The notes under the pieces: model-generated | What the model saw: the letters and a program-made list of their open reading frames with translations, nothing else | Databases searched by the model: none | Told to the model about the DNA's origin: nothing | Shown: one piece after another, positions 21,440-32,649 of the stretch | How positions within the stretch are numbered: the first letter of the stretch is position 1 | Layout: each line of letters begins with the position of its first letter | Assembly (NCBI GenBank): GCA_951217055.1 | Contig: OX578277.1 | Location: 105,284,119-105,348,118 of the forward strand | Reading direction: 5' to 3' | Source of the DNA: Gerris lacustris | Taxonomy: Eukaryota; Arthropoda; Insecta; Hemiptera; Gerridae | Length of the DNA: 64,000 bases | Position numbers and translations under genes: made by a program

Positions 21440-21824
21440 TTTTATTTTCCCATGCGTGGGTCAAATGGGTTTTAAATTTCAACTCTTTAGCTTGAAAGGT
21501 TCGGGAGAAATAGGATCCCAAAGTGCGATAGACTAACAGGCAATTACCATCGGCAAAATGGTAAAGACAAAAATTCTTTTTAAAAAAGAAAGTTGAAATA
21601 GAGAATCTGTCAAAAATCTTTTTCGTTTCAATAAAGTGGGGGGTAGTAGTATGTATAGTTAATATAAGAAGAACGTAACTAATGTGATTTATGAGCAGTA
21701 AGTATTTAAAAATACATTTTCATCGTTTTTATCACAAATTTAGAATATAGGTCTATCTTAAATATTTTCTTGTAGGCTCTGAGGGAAGGGCTTTAGCCCC
21801 TTGATGCAGGTTATACAAAATGAT

Positions 21825-22090
21825 AAACAAGGTCGAAAAAGCAGAGTCGCCAACCTGATTTCAACAACTTCATTACATTAGCCATTCATTCTCTACTATT
21901 TATAAAATAATTAAGTAATTAAGTAAATAATTAAATGCAATCCTTCTTTTTCTCCTTACTTTACTTTTTCGCCTTACTTTTACATTGTCGCCCTACTTTT
22001 GAGTCGAGGGAAGAAAAGACTAACTTTAGTCCCTCTATACTAATCCAAAATCATAACTTTATCTCCCTACTGGAGATAAAATACTTTTGT
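21825..22090 (+). repeat. Repeat M, partial copy
   Basis: Shares CCAACCTGATTTCAACAACT and TTCATTACATTAGCCATTCA with 29100-29165, and the inverse with 44040-44100. Ends at a small hairpin, TATCTCCCTACTGGAGATA (22069-22087), the common right end of repeat M. The 63-codon frame here is a shadow. Confidence 0.7.
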
Positions 22091-23110
22091 TTAACATTAA
22101 TTTTAATACTTCCTACAGACAATTAAAATGGCTCGAAGTAGAAGAAAAACAGACCTTCGTTACCTTATTTTTACGTTATTCTTTCGATAACGTAAAATGT
22201 CCTAAAGTAGGGATTTCATAAACATTAAAAACTATTCATTAAACTTGAAAGATATTATTGTTAATTTTTGCCAATAAAGAAATTGATTAAAAAAAAAAAA
22301 AAATTGAAATATATTTATTTGATAAAAATACACCACCTTGTTAGGATTTCCTCGACCTAAAGCAGATGCAGTGATCTGCAAGCTGGAGCTCAGGTTCCCT
22401 GGGCGAAAGCTCTGGATGAAATATAAATACATGAACACTTGGAGGACTCTCATTCTAGTAAAACCCTCCTACCTACTATTATGTTCTGCAAGTCTATATT
22501 AAATCTCTTCAATTTAAAGAAGGTATGTTAAATTAAAATTTATATTTTGTAATTTCAAATCATTTAATAAACGTCAGACTTAATTAGTAAAAATTAAGTA
22601 ATAAATAAATTAAATAATAAATGTCAAAGATTTCAACATAATTACTGTAATTGTAAATTTGAAAAAAATAATATAGGTACCTACATAGGTTCGAAGGTTC
22701 AAATATAATTAGCCATTCACATATCATATTTAATTAATGTAAAGATTAACAAGTGTGGTTAAGTAAATATTAAAATTAGATATAATTTTTTAATTTAATA
22801 AAATAATTATTATTTTTAAATTAAATTTATCAGAGATAAATGTAGTCAAAGTGAAAAATAAATTAAAATAGTCACGTCTCTAATAATAGCTTTTACTTAT
22901 TTTCATGAAATTAAATTGATGTGTGTACTAGGACTCCTGTTTATTCTTCAGTATACACATAAAAAAAAGATTAAAATATCTACTGTTAAATAAAATAAAG
23001 CTGACGAAAGAAAAAAGTGCTTATAGAAAAATGCACAGAAGACATTAAGATCATGTTTCAAAACCTGATAAAGGAAGCAACAAAAAAATAGGTTTAATCA
23101 TACATTTTAT
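22091..23110. other. AT-rich interval, nothing recognised
   Basis: About 1 kb, very AT-rich, with short A/T runs and no supported feature. Confidence 0.35.
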
Positions 23111-23111
23111 T

Positions 23112-23930
23112 AAAACTAAAATGTTCACCATTAATATAAATTCCGACAGAACGATCACAGTCGAAGGAATGAAAATAGATGTCAAAGTCGAGGGAATTAT
23201 GTATTTAGGTCACCTTATCTCTAAAAAAAAAAAAAAAAGAAAAAAAAAAAAAAAAAGGATAATCTGACTTGGATGGAGAAGCTTCAACACATATAAAAAC
23301 TTTTCAAATCAAACGTCAATACCGAGTTTAAAGCTAAATTGTGAAATACTGTAGTTAAGTCTGTCATGATCTATGGCTGAGAGACCTGGAGCTTAAACAA
23401 AGCTAGCATTAATAGAATCTATGTGACAGTTAGACAAATGGAAAGGATCATGCTAAAAATAGTTCCCAACGAAGGAAAAAGAAAATAATAGTCAGACATC
23501 AAAACAAGTTGATTGCTATTGGAAAAGTATTAGAGATGGACAGGCCACTTAGTAAGGGCAAATGACGGAAGATGGTCGAAACAAAAAAATATTGAATGGA
23601 CTCTCATAGACCTAAAGAGTAGAAGAGGAGAACAAGAGTCCAGTAGTACGATAAGGAAGTGTTGTGGAGAATCTACGTAGAGGAAACCAAGCCAATGCTA
23701 TCGATTAGGACGTTGCTGAAAGGAAATGGAGATGGGCATGCCACTTAGTTGGGACAAACGTCGGAAGATGGTTGAAAAAAGAATTATAGAATGGACTCCG
23801 AAAAACCTAAAGAGTAGAAGAGGAAGACCAAAAGTAAAATAAGGAAGTGTTGTGGAGAGTGGCGCTAAAGAAATGAATGGAGAGAATGGGAATGGTCGTT
23901 AAAGAAGCCTGGCTACATAGTGAATAATAG
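23112..23930 (+). pseudogene. Reverse transcriptase C-terminal fragment (RTE/Jockey-group LINE), broken
   Basis: In successive frames the plus strand reads VKVEGIMYLGHLIS, an A-rich insertion (23225-23262), DNLTWMEKLQHI, KSVMIYG*ETWSLNKAS, RQMERIMLKIVP, RWTGHLVRANDGRWSK and IEWTLIDLKSRRG. This order (YLGHLIS, YGCETWSL, RxMERxML, WxGHxxR, EWTPRxxKRxRGRP) is the C-terminal thumb and post-RT region of LINE pol proteins. The GHLVR...IEWTP...RRGRP block occurs twice (23537-23650 and 23727-23850), an internal duplication of about 190 bp. Many stops and frameshifts; no tail or TSD found. The catalytic YxDD region is absent. Clade uncertain. Confidence 0.75.
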
Positions 23931-23990
23931 TCGTAGTTAATAAAGTTACTATTAACCAGAGTACATTTCTATTAGATTTAATTAGTATTT

Positions 23991-24364
23991 AATAGTACAT
24001 TACGCGTCGAGTGCGGAAAGTAGCATTTTGCATGCGAGTGTGGAGTTTGCACCCGAGTGACAGCGAGAATAGTAAAACCACACGAGTAATACAAAATGCC
24101 GTTTTCGCACGAGTTGCGTACCGTACTTTATCTACGATTGTTAGATTTAAATGATAAATACAGAAAAAAATAAACTTGCTGTATGCAAGTTCGTATCTCT
24201 CTCTTGATAAAGATGACATTAATTCTTGAGTTGTATTTTTTGCCGAATTAATTATTTCTGAAGGAGTATTATTCTTTACATTTTCGTCAAAGTCACTTGA
24301 TTCACTCGTAAGTACGTAAATAATAACTTTCTACGCATCTAAGCAGAGATATAATTTTTATATT
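23991..24364 (+). repeat. Repeat L copy 1, left part, interrupted by HL4
   Basis: Begins ATAGTACATTACGCGTCGAG and matches 62441 onwards. The first 140 bp form an imperfect inverted repeat (GTGCGGAAAGTAGCATTTTG against CAAAATGCCGTTTTCGCAC). The right part resumes at 25644 (TCGTATCAATCGTAGATAAA). A 55-bp fragment is also at 35136-35186. Confidence 0.85.
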
Positions 24365-25643
24365 ACTTCCATGAAAATGGAAGTATGGTGATACCCTCCA
24401 AAACGTGATTCCGAGATCTCTGTGAAGGAGGGGTCTTACGGACCCGGTGGTATCATTGAAATCCGTTTCATATACATGTATGTCTGTGCGTACGTATGTA
24501 TGTACGTACGTACGTACGTACGTTCGTTCGGAACTTGAAACCTTTATAACATCGCTTCAAGACATCGTATTGAGATGCGGTTTTCGTCATTTTTTAGAAC
24601 TTTGGACGGAAAAACTGATGGCGCAAACCCGAACATCGTAGCTTACGACGTTTCGGAGCTACAGTCACTTAAGCACGAAATCGGTCTGTCGACGATAACT
24701 TTAGTAGGCTTTATTTGATTTCAATTTCCTTTGCGGTATATATGTGTCCTATATGGTAGATTGTACCTATACTTTTTGAGCAAAATCGGACAAGCGGTTT
24801 GGGAGATATTGGTATTTTAGTGTTTTTTTAAAGGTTTTTTCGGAACCAAATTGCGGCTAAACTGAAAGTCGTATCGAAAAGCGGATAACACCAGTTTAAC
24901 CAATTTTAAATAATCTACAACTTTTGTCATATGACTTTTTGTCGTAGGACCATCCCTTCTACCTTAAATAGTCATTTTTGTTAAATTTTCGACTTTGAGC
25001 TCTTATATTATTCGAAATAATTGACCGATTTATTTCGGAACCAAATTGCGGCTAAACTGTAAGTCGTATCGAAAAGCGGATAACACCAGCGTTAACTGAT
25101 TTTATAAGATCTACAACTTTGGTCCTATGACTTTTTGTCGTAGGACCATCCCTTCTACCTTAAATAGAGACATGTTTTTCAGTTTTTTGTTAAATTTTCG
25201 ACTTTTTTTTATCAGCTGATTCTAAATTCTTTTATTATTATATTCTTATATCGTATAGTTAAAAAACAAGTACAAAGAAAATGTAAACAAATAAACAAAA
25301 ATTGAATAATTAATTTTTTTGTTATAAAGGATAAAGATTAATAAATTTGTTTTGTTTTCGCATAAACTCACCTAGAACTCTAGATGTAAACAAACCTCCT
25401 TTCTCTCTTATCTTTTTACATTCTACCGACATTTATAAGGTAACATTTTATTTTTATGTTAACTATATATTTAATTGTGTTTATTATCATTATTATTTTT
25501 GTTTAATTTTGGCTTTCTGTTGCAAAACAATAATCAATATTAGCTGTTTGTAAGATGTAGTTTATACTGAGTTCTCTCTTGCTCACGTATTGACACCACA
25601 ACATTTCATGGAAGTCATGTGTGGGATTTCCACACCGGTACTT
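24365..25643 (+). mobile_element. HL4 copy 1: HINE-like element with a verified empty site
   Basis: 1279 bp. Head ACTTCCATGAAA (24365-24376); inverse TTTCATGGAAGT at 25604-25615, then hairpin GTGTGG/CCACAC (25619-25635) and end CGGTACTT. The uninterrupted paralogue at 62925-62960 reads TTTATATTTCGTATCAATCG, so the element lies between T and T with no target duplication, as expected for Helentrons. A TACG/TATG microsatellite lies near the head (24489-24525). The body includes a direct duplication of about 190 bp (24839 and 25032; both carry CCAAATTGCGGCTAAACTG). Confidence 0.85.
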
Positions 25644-25665
25644 TCGTATCAATCGTAGATAAACT
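25644..25665 (+). repeat. Repeat L copy 1, right part
   Basis: TCGTATCAATCGTAGATAAA continues the sequence that stops at 24364, matching 62940-62958. Confidence 0.75.
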
Positions 25666-25984
25666 TAATTAATAACTTCTATTGTTATTATATTTGTTAT
25701 TGTCCCTGTCAACCTCTATCTCAAACTCTTAAGTAATATAGATAGTAATTATTTTCATGTCATGTAAAACAAATCTTTATAACATCAATTTTATTTATAT
25801 ATTTATTGTTCACACTTTATAGAAATCAGAAAGAGAAAAATAAACAAAATGAAATAGTTGTGGGTGAAGTCTCACGTGAAAAGGGTTTCGTTGGTATTGT
25901 GAACCTGAAATTAGTTGGTATAAGAGGGGGAACAAGCAAAATTGTGATATTTTTTGACGAAGTGGCATGAAAAATTAACCACTT

Positions 25985-26575
25985 TCTACAAGTGTTATAT
26001 TATAATTTGCTTCCGAGCTTACCGAAGGTAACGGAAGCATTGTGTTCACTTTTGAGAACGAAAAACATTTACGCCTCCGATTTTAAAAATTCCAGGACAG
26101 AAATCCGTTTCAGACATCGGGGATAATTTTTGGTCTCGTGTCTGTCTATCTTTCGGTCTGTGTGTCCGCGAGTTATGAAACGTGCGACGATAACTTGAGT
26201 AAATGTCGACCGATTTTGATGAAATTTAGTAGACATGTTCATTTTACCAATACCCAGGACGAGTTCGTTGGACAACGTTATCCGTCTTAGCGTTCACGAG
26301 TAACTCTTGCGTAAACGTGAACTTCAAATTTAAAATTGGAATTTTAGGTCGGGAAAAAAATCTAACTTCATCTATTCAATGAGACAAACATTTTTTTAGT
26401 AAAACCAACGGCGACACCGTTATGAAGTATTAAAGATCGCTAAAACTATTAATAGTTTTTACACAATAAACAAAATATAACAATAATTTTAATGTTAATA
26501 TAACAATAAAGTAAATAATAGGATGCGAGGAAGCTATGTGCCACACAAATTGGCAGTCTATTTATTATCTACTCT
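25985..26575 (+). repeat. Chimeric repeat C/HL2 region
   Basis: The head is repeat C type (GCTTCCGAGCTTACCGAAGG with inverse CGGAAGC, ATCCGTTTCAGACATC). The middle is HL2 type in plus orientation (ACGATAACTTGAGTAAATG, TTCATTTTACCAATACCCAG). The tail is repeat C again (GGAAGCTATGTGCCACAC). It shows that repeat C and HL2 share modules. Confidence 0.6.
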
Positions 26576-26599
26576 TTAATACCTTTCATTTGATACCCC

Positions 26600-27765
26600 A
26601 CTCAAAATTAAAAAATCCTGTGACACGAATTATCATTACCATTTTTGATTCCCGGTTAATTTGGATGATTTATGAAATTGATTTATGAAATTTGACAAAA
26701 GTAGATCGCAGATAGCACCTGGTTAATTTTAACCGTCTACGCTCTTGAAATTTTGCTAAATGAATATTTAATTCGTGTAAAAAAAATATATCAATTTTGA
26801 GAAACAATTAAATAAATTTGGAAATAGTGGCTTTTAAAAGTATGAAATCACCAATAATGAATGAATGAACCAATAAATAATTGTAAATTTAAACTTCTGA
26901 CACTTTCTTATAAAGTAACTTTCAAAATTATCCAGTCTTTCTAGAAAAGTTTCAGATGAGGAAACCTACAGTATTGGATCTCAGTTTTGAATTAATTTTA
27001 ATTTTAAGTCACTTAATGTCGTTATGTTAAGGAAACAAAACCTTATTTCAATTAAATACAATTACAGAAGAAAACAACTGATAAAATAGTATTTAGATTA
27101 TCAGTTAAATAGCTCCGTCAACTTAAGGTAATAAACTAAATTAATTAAGTTCAAACCTCATAATATCAATTATCAAATAAATTGGATAGAAAACTATAAT
27201 TACTTTCTTTAACAAAGCAAAGCAATTAAGCTCAAATTGCAAATCAAGAGGAAATGTTTAATTTCACCACGGAAAATGAGGCATAATTGCATTTTGAGCT
27301 TTAGTTTATTTAGTTTTATTAATATCTCTATAAATTTAAAACTTAGTCGAAGTAGTTACAAGAAAATTGGAGATCAAAAATCTCCAATGTCTTAACTTTG
27401 CTTTAGTTTATAGATAAATTTTAGGATGATAAGGTGTCGTCGTAAATACCGCAATAATGTAACGAGGACTTGTTAAGTGAATTAATAAAGCTACTGAATC
27501 CTAGATTTTTTTAAAAAAATTATTATCATTACTAAAATATGTATAATATAATACTTCTTGCATCCGAGTCCGCAAGACAGTGAGACATTTTCATGTTTTC
27601 GCTCTGCGTAAACTACCGACATAAAATGAAATAAAATCGGTAATATATTCAAGTAATTGATAAAAGTAGATGGAAGATCATCTCCACACCGGCACTGCCG
27701 CGGCTTGATTACAAACGACTGAATTCAAAGGCGCCGGCCCGCCTTCTACGAATTGTTAATATGCC
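26600..27765. other. AT-rich interval, nothing recognised
   Basis: No ORF or repeat family match; one short less AT-rich patch at 27690-27750 (GGCGCCGGCCCGCC) just before repeat S. Confidence 0.35.
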
Positions 27766-27769
27766 TTCA

Positions 27770-28013
27770 TACTAGGAAGGCCGAGAGGGCTGAGAGTTGA
27801 TGGCAACCTCCTGTGCTTTCCTAACTCCCTGTCACACGTATAATCATTTCGCCTTTCTTCGGCCCTATGACGTGTGGTGGAGGGAGGCCCAACAGCTGGA
27901 GACAGACTATGCACACCTCCAATGTCTTTCTAACTCCTTGATACACTGGGTAACGTTTTTTAATAACGCTTTTCGAGTTATGTAGCACAGCCTAAACATG
28001 AAAATGTCAAAAA
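27770..28013 (+). repeat. Repeat S copy 1 (inverse of 31791-32025)
   Basis: Begins TACTAGGAAGGCCGAGAGGG and ends AACATGAAAATGTCAAAA. It contains a 62-codon open frame (27797-27985: ATSCAFLTPCHTYN, WREAQQLETDYAHLQCL) that is shifted by one base in the other copy. No domain recognised. It could be a captured gene fragment, but the frame is not conserved between copies. Confidence 0.8.
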
Positions 28014-28355
28014 GTGGCACTTTTGGGGGAGCAAGGTCAAAGGTGTGCGTGTAATTATTAGTTAGGCAATATATAAAAACTAAACAAAACGATAGATTCT
28101 ATGAATACATTTAGATTTATAAAGCTGTTGCATAAAGATGTTGGATAGATATTTATTTGTTTGTGTGTGTGCGTGATTGCTGTATGATGTGTGACTCCCC
28201 ACTCCCCGTGTGACTCTATACTAGGGCTTAGTCTGATAGATTCCTGGTGGGGGAAAGCACCACTAGACAGAAATTCTAGGCTTTGCTAGCCTAAGGTCTA
28301 CACTGCTTTCCTAGAATATTCTAGACTTGGGTTCTTTAGAGAGTGAGCACCTGCG

Positions 28356-28550
28356 AACCGATTGAATTGAATTTTTGCATACACGTTTAGTTTGAATGAC
28401 AATGCATGGTTAGCTAAGTGACGTCAATCTAAATCCAATATGGTGGACAGCCCATATTAGACAAGTATTTTTTTTTTTCCAATATAGTGGACAGCCCATG
28501 GTAGACAAGTAATTTTTTAAGCACGTCCATGGTAAGAGTAGAAGCTATTG
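28356..28550 (+). repeat. Repeat X copy 1
   Basis: Matches 37369-37500: AACCGATTGAATTGAA, GCATACACGTTTAGTTTG, CAATGCATGGTTAGCTAAGT, GACGTCA and AATCCAATATGGTG. Here the CCAATATGGTGGACAGCCCA block is tandemly doubled (28435-28510). Confidence 0.7.
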
Positions 28551-28664
28551 TAAAGTATTTAAGAATAAAGGATTATGGTAAAGAAAAGTCAAAAAAAAAT
28601 TAACAGAAAAAATGAAGTAAAGTAAATAAATAAATTATGAAAAAATACATTATTCATAGCGACA

Positions 28665-29290
28665 TAATAGCATGCGATTTAATAGTTATTTATGCACCTT
28701 GGGAGTAAAGTAAGCCATTATTCCCAGAGCGAAAAAGTTGGTTCTTGAGGGGAAGCCGAAGGAACCATGGTCCCTAAATGAATTAGACTTTTTAATTCCC
28801 GAGGCGCAGCCGAGGGAATAACCCTAATTAGCTCCCGAGGCGCAGCCGAGGGAGATAATTATCGCGAGGGGAATAATGGCACTTTACTCACGAGGTACAT
28901 ACAATATTTTATCTCCAGTAGGAAGAAAATACACATTTTCGTCTATTGCACAGTTTTTATTCATTATTTTAATAAATAACAATAAGAATTAGCACTTTTA
29001 ATAGCAGATATAAAAGATTCAATATTAAAAACAAATAAGAATTGGAATTAAAATCAAATAGAAGGTTATTTAGATGCAGGTTATAAACAAAGATAAACAT
29101 GGTCAAAAAAGCGCAGTGCCGCCAACCTGATTTCAACAACTTCATTACATTAGCCATTCATTTTCTACTATTTATAAAATAATTAAGTTGCAAGTTTTGA
29201 GTTCAGGGATGAAAATACCTGATTTAGTACCTCTTAACTAATTCAAAATCATAACTTTTTTCCCCTACTGGAGATAAATATTATTTTTAC
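28665..29290 (+). repeat. Repeat M copy 1, with GC-rich hairpin array
   Basis: The inverse of 43825-44870. The left part holds three successive hairpins: a degenerate one at 28738-28768 (GGTTCTTGAGGGGAAGCCGA), TTCCCGAGGCGCAGCCGAGG (about 28797) and CTCCCGAGGCGCAGCCGAGG (about 28831). The right part carries TCCAGTAGGAAG, the TTGAATTTAAAAGCAG-like linker, CCAACCTGATTTCAACAACT, and an end at CCCCTACTGGAGATAAA. The 62-codon minus-strand frame is a shadow. Confidence 0.8.
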
Positions 29291-29299
29291 AGCCATAAA

Positions 29300-30161
29300 A
29301 AACGAATTTCTTTAACAATCCCTCCTACAGAAATTTTCACGAAACATAACATATAACATATTTCGTGTATGGAATACACGAACATAAACATATATATAGT
29401 CTGTAGCTTCTTCTGCAAATTAAACTATACATTATTTAAAAAAAAATTAAATCTTTTTAGAACCCCGTTTCCCCCCACATATTGAGCTACCAAAAAGCTG
29501 TACAGCCTACGTAACCCACAGAATTGAGCTTTACATTGGATCCAAAAACCAACCAAATCTGTTCAGCCGTTTGGACGTGATTGACGCGCAGACAAACTAC
29601 ATAAAATGTTCAAAACTTTAATTCGTTATCAGAACTACTTATTAAGTGAAAATACAACATTTGAGCCCAATCGGATAAATGTACAGACACCCTTTCGATC
29701 TTATAATATATTTAAGATTTAAAAATATAAAATTAATCACTTCGCGGTTTTACTCCAATCCCCAGTAGCCGACAGAGTTAGGCAATATATAAAAACTTAA
29801 CAAAACGATAAATTCTATGAATACATTTAGATTTATAAAGCTACCTTTAGATGTATTTAGGTGTATTTAGAGATAAAGGACATTTGTATTCAGCAGAATA
29901 TATATATATATTTATATATAGCAGAAATTTGTATTTAGAATTGTAAGCATACAATTCTAAATCTCACTAAACAACAGCTATTGTTCCGCATACAAATTGT
30001 TTTTGACATATATATATTTTATTATTATTTTTTAGATTAATTATTTCATGCCTTTTTTGGGTTGTAATGAAGATTTTACTTGCCCTGCATATTTAACTTG
30101 GAATGATTATGTCATATGTCTTAATTACAAGCTCGACTTAATTTATTATCTAAAAGAAAAT
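29300..30161. other. Interval with no supported gene
   Basis: AT-rich; has a short AACTTAACAAAACGATAAATT block near 29790 repeated at 28078-28125 (both followed by TTCTATGAATACATTTAGAT), i.e. a direct repeat of about 60 bp. Otherwise nothing. Confidence 0.4.
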
Positions 30162-30852
30162 AAACAGGTCAAGTGTGTGCTAGTCAGTACACAGCGAGGG
30201 TCCGTAGGCCACACTATATAGTGTTTAACTGTAAAGTGTATAAACAGTGTTTTTTTAAAATGCTAAAAAGCTTACTTTGAACCATTCTAAGGGTCTGATA
30301 TTCTCAAAACACACTCTGATAAAGTATTTTTTTGCCACTGAACCGGACTACAACCATATAAATACATCGAAAAGACCATAGTTATAAAAAAACGTATTTT
30401 GTCAATAAAAAGTAAAATAATATTTTTTTCGAAATTTCCAAAAAGTGGTATCTTTACTTTTGGTCGAAGAATGTTCAAGAATTTTTTCAGATATTTTGCA
30501 CTTCACATAAGCGAGATAGTGGATGGGGGGGGGGGGACACGTTTCACATCCACTTCAAACTTGCCTACGCTCGCCCTATCAAAGTTATAACCAAAGAATT
30601 ATATATTTTTGTAATCAGCTCGACGTACCCTTTCATATGATACCCCTCACGGTGTCGAAAAAAAAAAAAAAAAAAATTTAACCCTTAAGTCGCTATATTT
30701 TTAAAATATGTGGGCAGGTACAAGACACATACATGCCAAATTTCAAAGTGATCGGACGAAAGGTGTAGCCGTGAGAGCACGCGAGAGGACTGACGGACAG
30801 ACACACGCAGGAAAATATAAGGGTCCTTGGTTTTGCCTACGGACCCTAAAAA
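30162..30852 (-). mobile_element. HL1 copy 2
   Basis: Same termini and order as 2678-3405: hairpin GTGTGCTAGTCAGTACAC, GAGGGTCCGTAGGCC at the left, GCCTACGGACCCTAAAAA at the right. Nearly identical to copy 1 except for poly-A and poly-T length, a G run (30526-30535) and loss of the second A/T-run before AGTCGCTATATTTTT. The paired 63-codon frames are shadows. Confidence 0.8.
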
Positions 30853-30979
30853 AACACGGAAGAAAATGTATATGAATAAATCTAAGAAAATAATTTACAT
30901 ACATAACAGATCGATTTAAACACTGAAAGTTTTCATCTTTCTAGTTTTCCATTGAAGTGGAATTTTTGAATTTTTAATC

Positions 30980-31204
30980 GGTACTTCTTTAGATTGTTAC
31001 TCCCCTATGTTTTTTTTTAAATATAAATGACAGACAAAGACAAAGGGCTGTCTAGTCCAATCTACTTTATGTCAAAGAAATATTACACTTCTGTTTTCAT
31101 AAGGGGATTAACAGTCTAAAGAAGAACATTCCCTATACAACTTCTTTAGATTGTTACTCTCCTCAGTTTTCGTTATAAGGGGAGTAACAATCTAAAGAAG
31201 TGCC
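30980..31204. mobile_element. MITE Q copy 2 with 8-bp TSD
   Basis: 225 bp. The TIRs of 26-27 bp start GGTACTTCTTTAGATTG and end in the inverse CAATCTAAAGAAGTGCC. Flanks are TTTTAATC (30972-30979) and GTTTAATC (31205-31212), one mismatch. The TIR motif recurs inside as an inverted pair (31110-31165). Confidence 0.85.
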
Positions 31205-31374
31205 GTTTAATCAATATAGCTGCTTATTGGGTTATTAAGTTATATAATAGGTAGCAATTGTAGGCATTTTCTCCTTAAATATATTGTATCAAATTAAAGT
31301 GTTGTTTATACATTCATGAGAATTGAATTTTTTTTTAAGTGAAACTTCTATAGGCATGCTAGAGTAAATTGGCT

Positions 31375-31626
31375 TGTATGAAACGAAATCGTGTAACAAA
31401 GATTGTGTTTCGAGACTCATCCAAGTGAAAGATTTTAAAAGTAAGATTAACGAAATTGCATGTGACGTAGTTTGTGTTTCAAGACTCGTCTAAGGGAAAG
31501 ATTATTATTTCAGGTTATCAACTGCCGGCAGTTGATTTTCCTGTAAAAATGTTTCACTTAGATGAGTCTCGATCCACCGACCTCTGAATTAGCAAGCATG
31601 AGTGCTAACCATTGCACCACGGTGGT
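31375..31626 (-). mobile_element. tRNA-derived SINE
   Basis: On the minus strand the head reads ACCGTGGTGCAATGGTTAGC with an A-box (TGGTGCAATGGTTAGCA, plus-strand 31603-31619) and a B-box GGATCGAGACTC (31564-31575), about 30 bp apart, as in a tRNA. No CCA-ready acceptor stem is formed. The body repeats a GAGACTCATCYAAGTGAAA-like motif at about 31412 and 31481. The internal pol III promoter is intact in sequence. The 3-prime boundary is approximate. Confidence 0.75.
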
Positions 31627-31790
31627 AGATGATTTTTCAATACACAGAATTAGTATATAGGCGTAATATTATATACATTATAATAATGTAATGTATTTAA
31701 ATTTTGACTAGCAAACAAACTTTTTTGTCAACCCCAGACGTCTCCACACCCATCAAACCACCATAACCTCACACTAAAACCTTTTGACAT

Positions 31791-32025
31791 TTTCATGTTT
31801 AGGCTGTGCTACATAATTTGAAAAGCGTTACTAAAAAACGTTACCCGGTGTATCAAGGAGTTAGAACGGTAGAGGAGGTGTGCACAGTCTGTCTCCAGCT
31901 GTTGGGCCTCCCTCAACCGCACATCATAGGGCCGAAGAAAGTCGAAATGATTTATGCGTGTGACAGGGAGTAAGGAAAGTACAGGAGGTTGCCATCAACT
32001 CTCAGCCCTCTCGGCCTTCCTAGTA
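31791..32025 (-). repeat. Repeat S copy 2
   Basis: The inverse of 27770-28013, about 90 percent similar by eye. It contains an extra base (CATAAATCATTT against TATAATCATTT) that breaks the open frame seen in copy 1. The plus-strand 73-codon frame starting in it is a shadow. Confidence 0.8.
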
Positions 32026-32349
32026 TTTGTTTGAGTTATGAAGGAGAGGATGTCTTGCCACTTCAGTGTCAATCAACTTCCTCTAACCCTTATTGCCTGA
32101 GTGTTTCATACATTTTTTTTATTTTTATACATTACGAAAACCTTTTCCGACCTTCATTTTTCTCGTGTTTGTCTGTCAATCATTCCAGCCTTTATAAATG
32201 TCGGACTTGATGTGACTTATAGGCACAAATTTGGCTGAGCAAATTTCATTTATTTATACAGAATGTGTGTGCTAAGATGTGGTACATATCGAAGGCTTTG
32301 CTTAATTGAAAATATTCAGAAGGACCGGAGACATTTTTAATATTTACTG

Positions 32350-32580
32350 CAGTGGCGTAGCTAGACCATTGGGGGCCCTCCCGCAAGAAATTTTTGGGGG
32401 CCCAAAGAAAATCGATGAGCAAAAAAAAAAAAAAAAAAAACCTCTTGCGTTCAGGATTGGGGGCCCCCCTCGATGTTGGTACAAGGATAGTAATTCCAGT
32501 TATTTCTGGATTTGGGGGCCCCCTGGCACTGGGGGCCCCCCCGCAATGCGGTCCCGCGCGGGCCCATAGTTACGCCACTG
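32350..32580. mobile_element. hAT MITE with perfect 8-bp TSD ATTTACTG
   Basis: 231 bp with TIRs CAGTGGCGTAGCTA and the inverse TAGTTACGCCACTG. Duplicated flanks ATTTACTG lie at 32342-32349 and 32581-32588. The interior is unusually GC-rich for this window, with repeated GGGGGCCC blocks and an A run. CAGTGGCGTA-type termini plus an 8-bp TSD are characteristic of hAT. The three overlapping plus-strand frames of 75-87 codons are shadows. Confidence 0.93.
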
Positions 32581-32649
32581 ATTTACTGGATCTATATGTG
32601 TTTCCTACAGGCCCGCGGTAATCACGAGATGCGCTCTGGGCCCGAGAGA

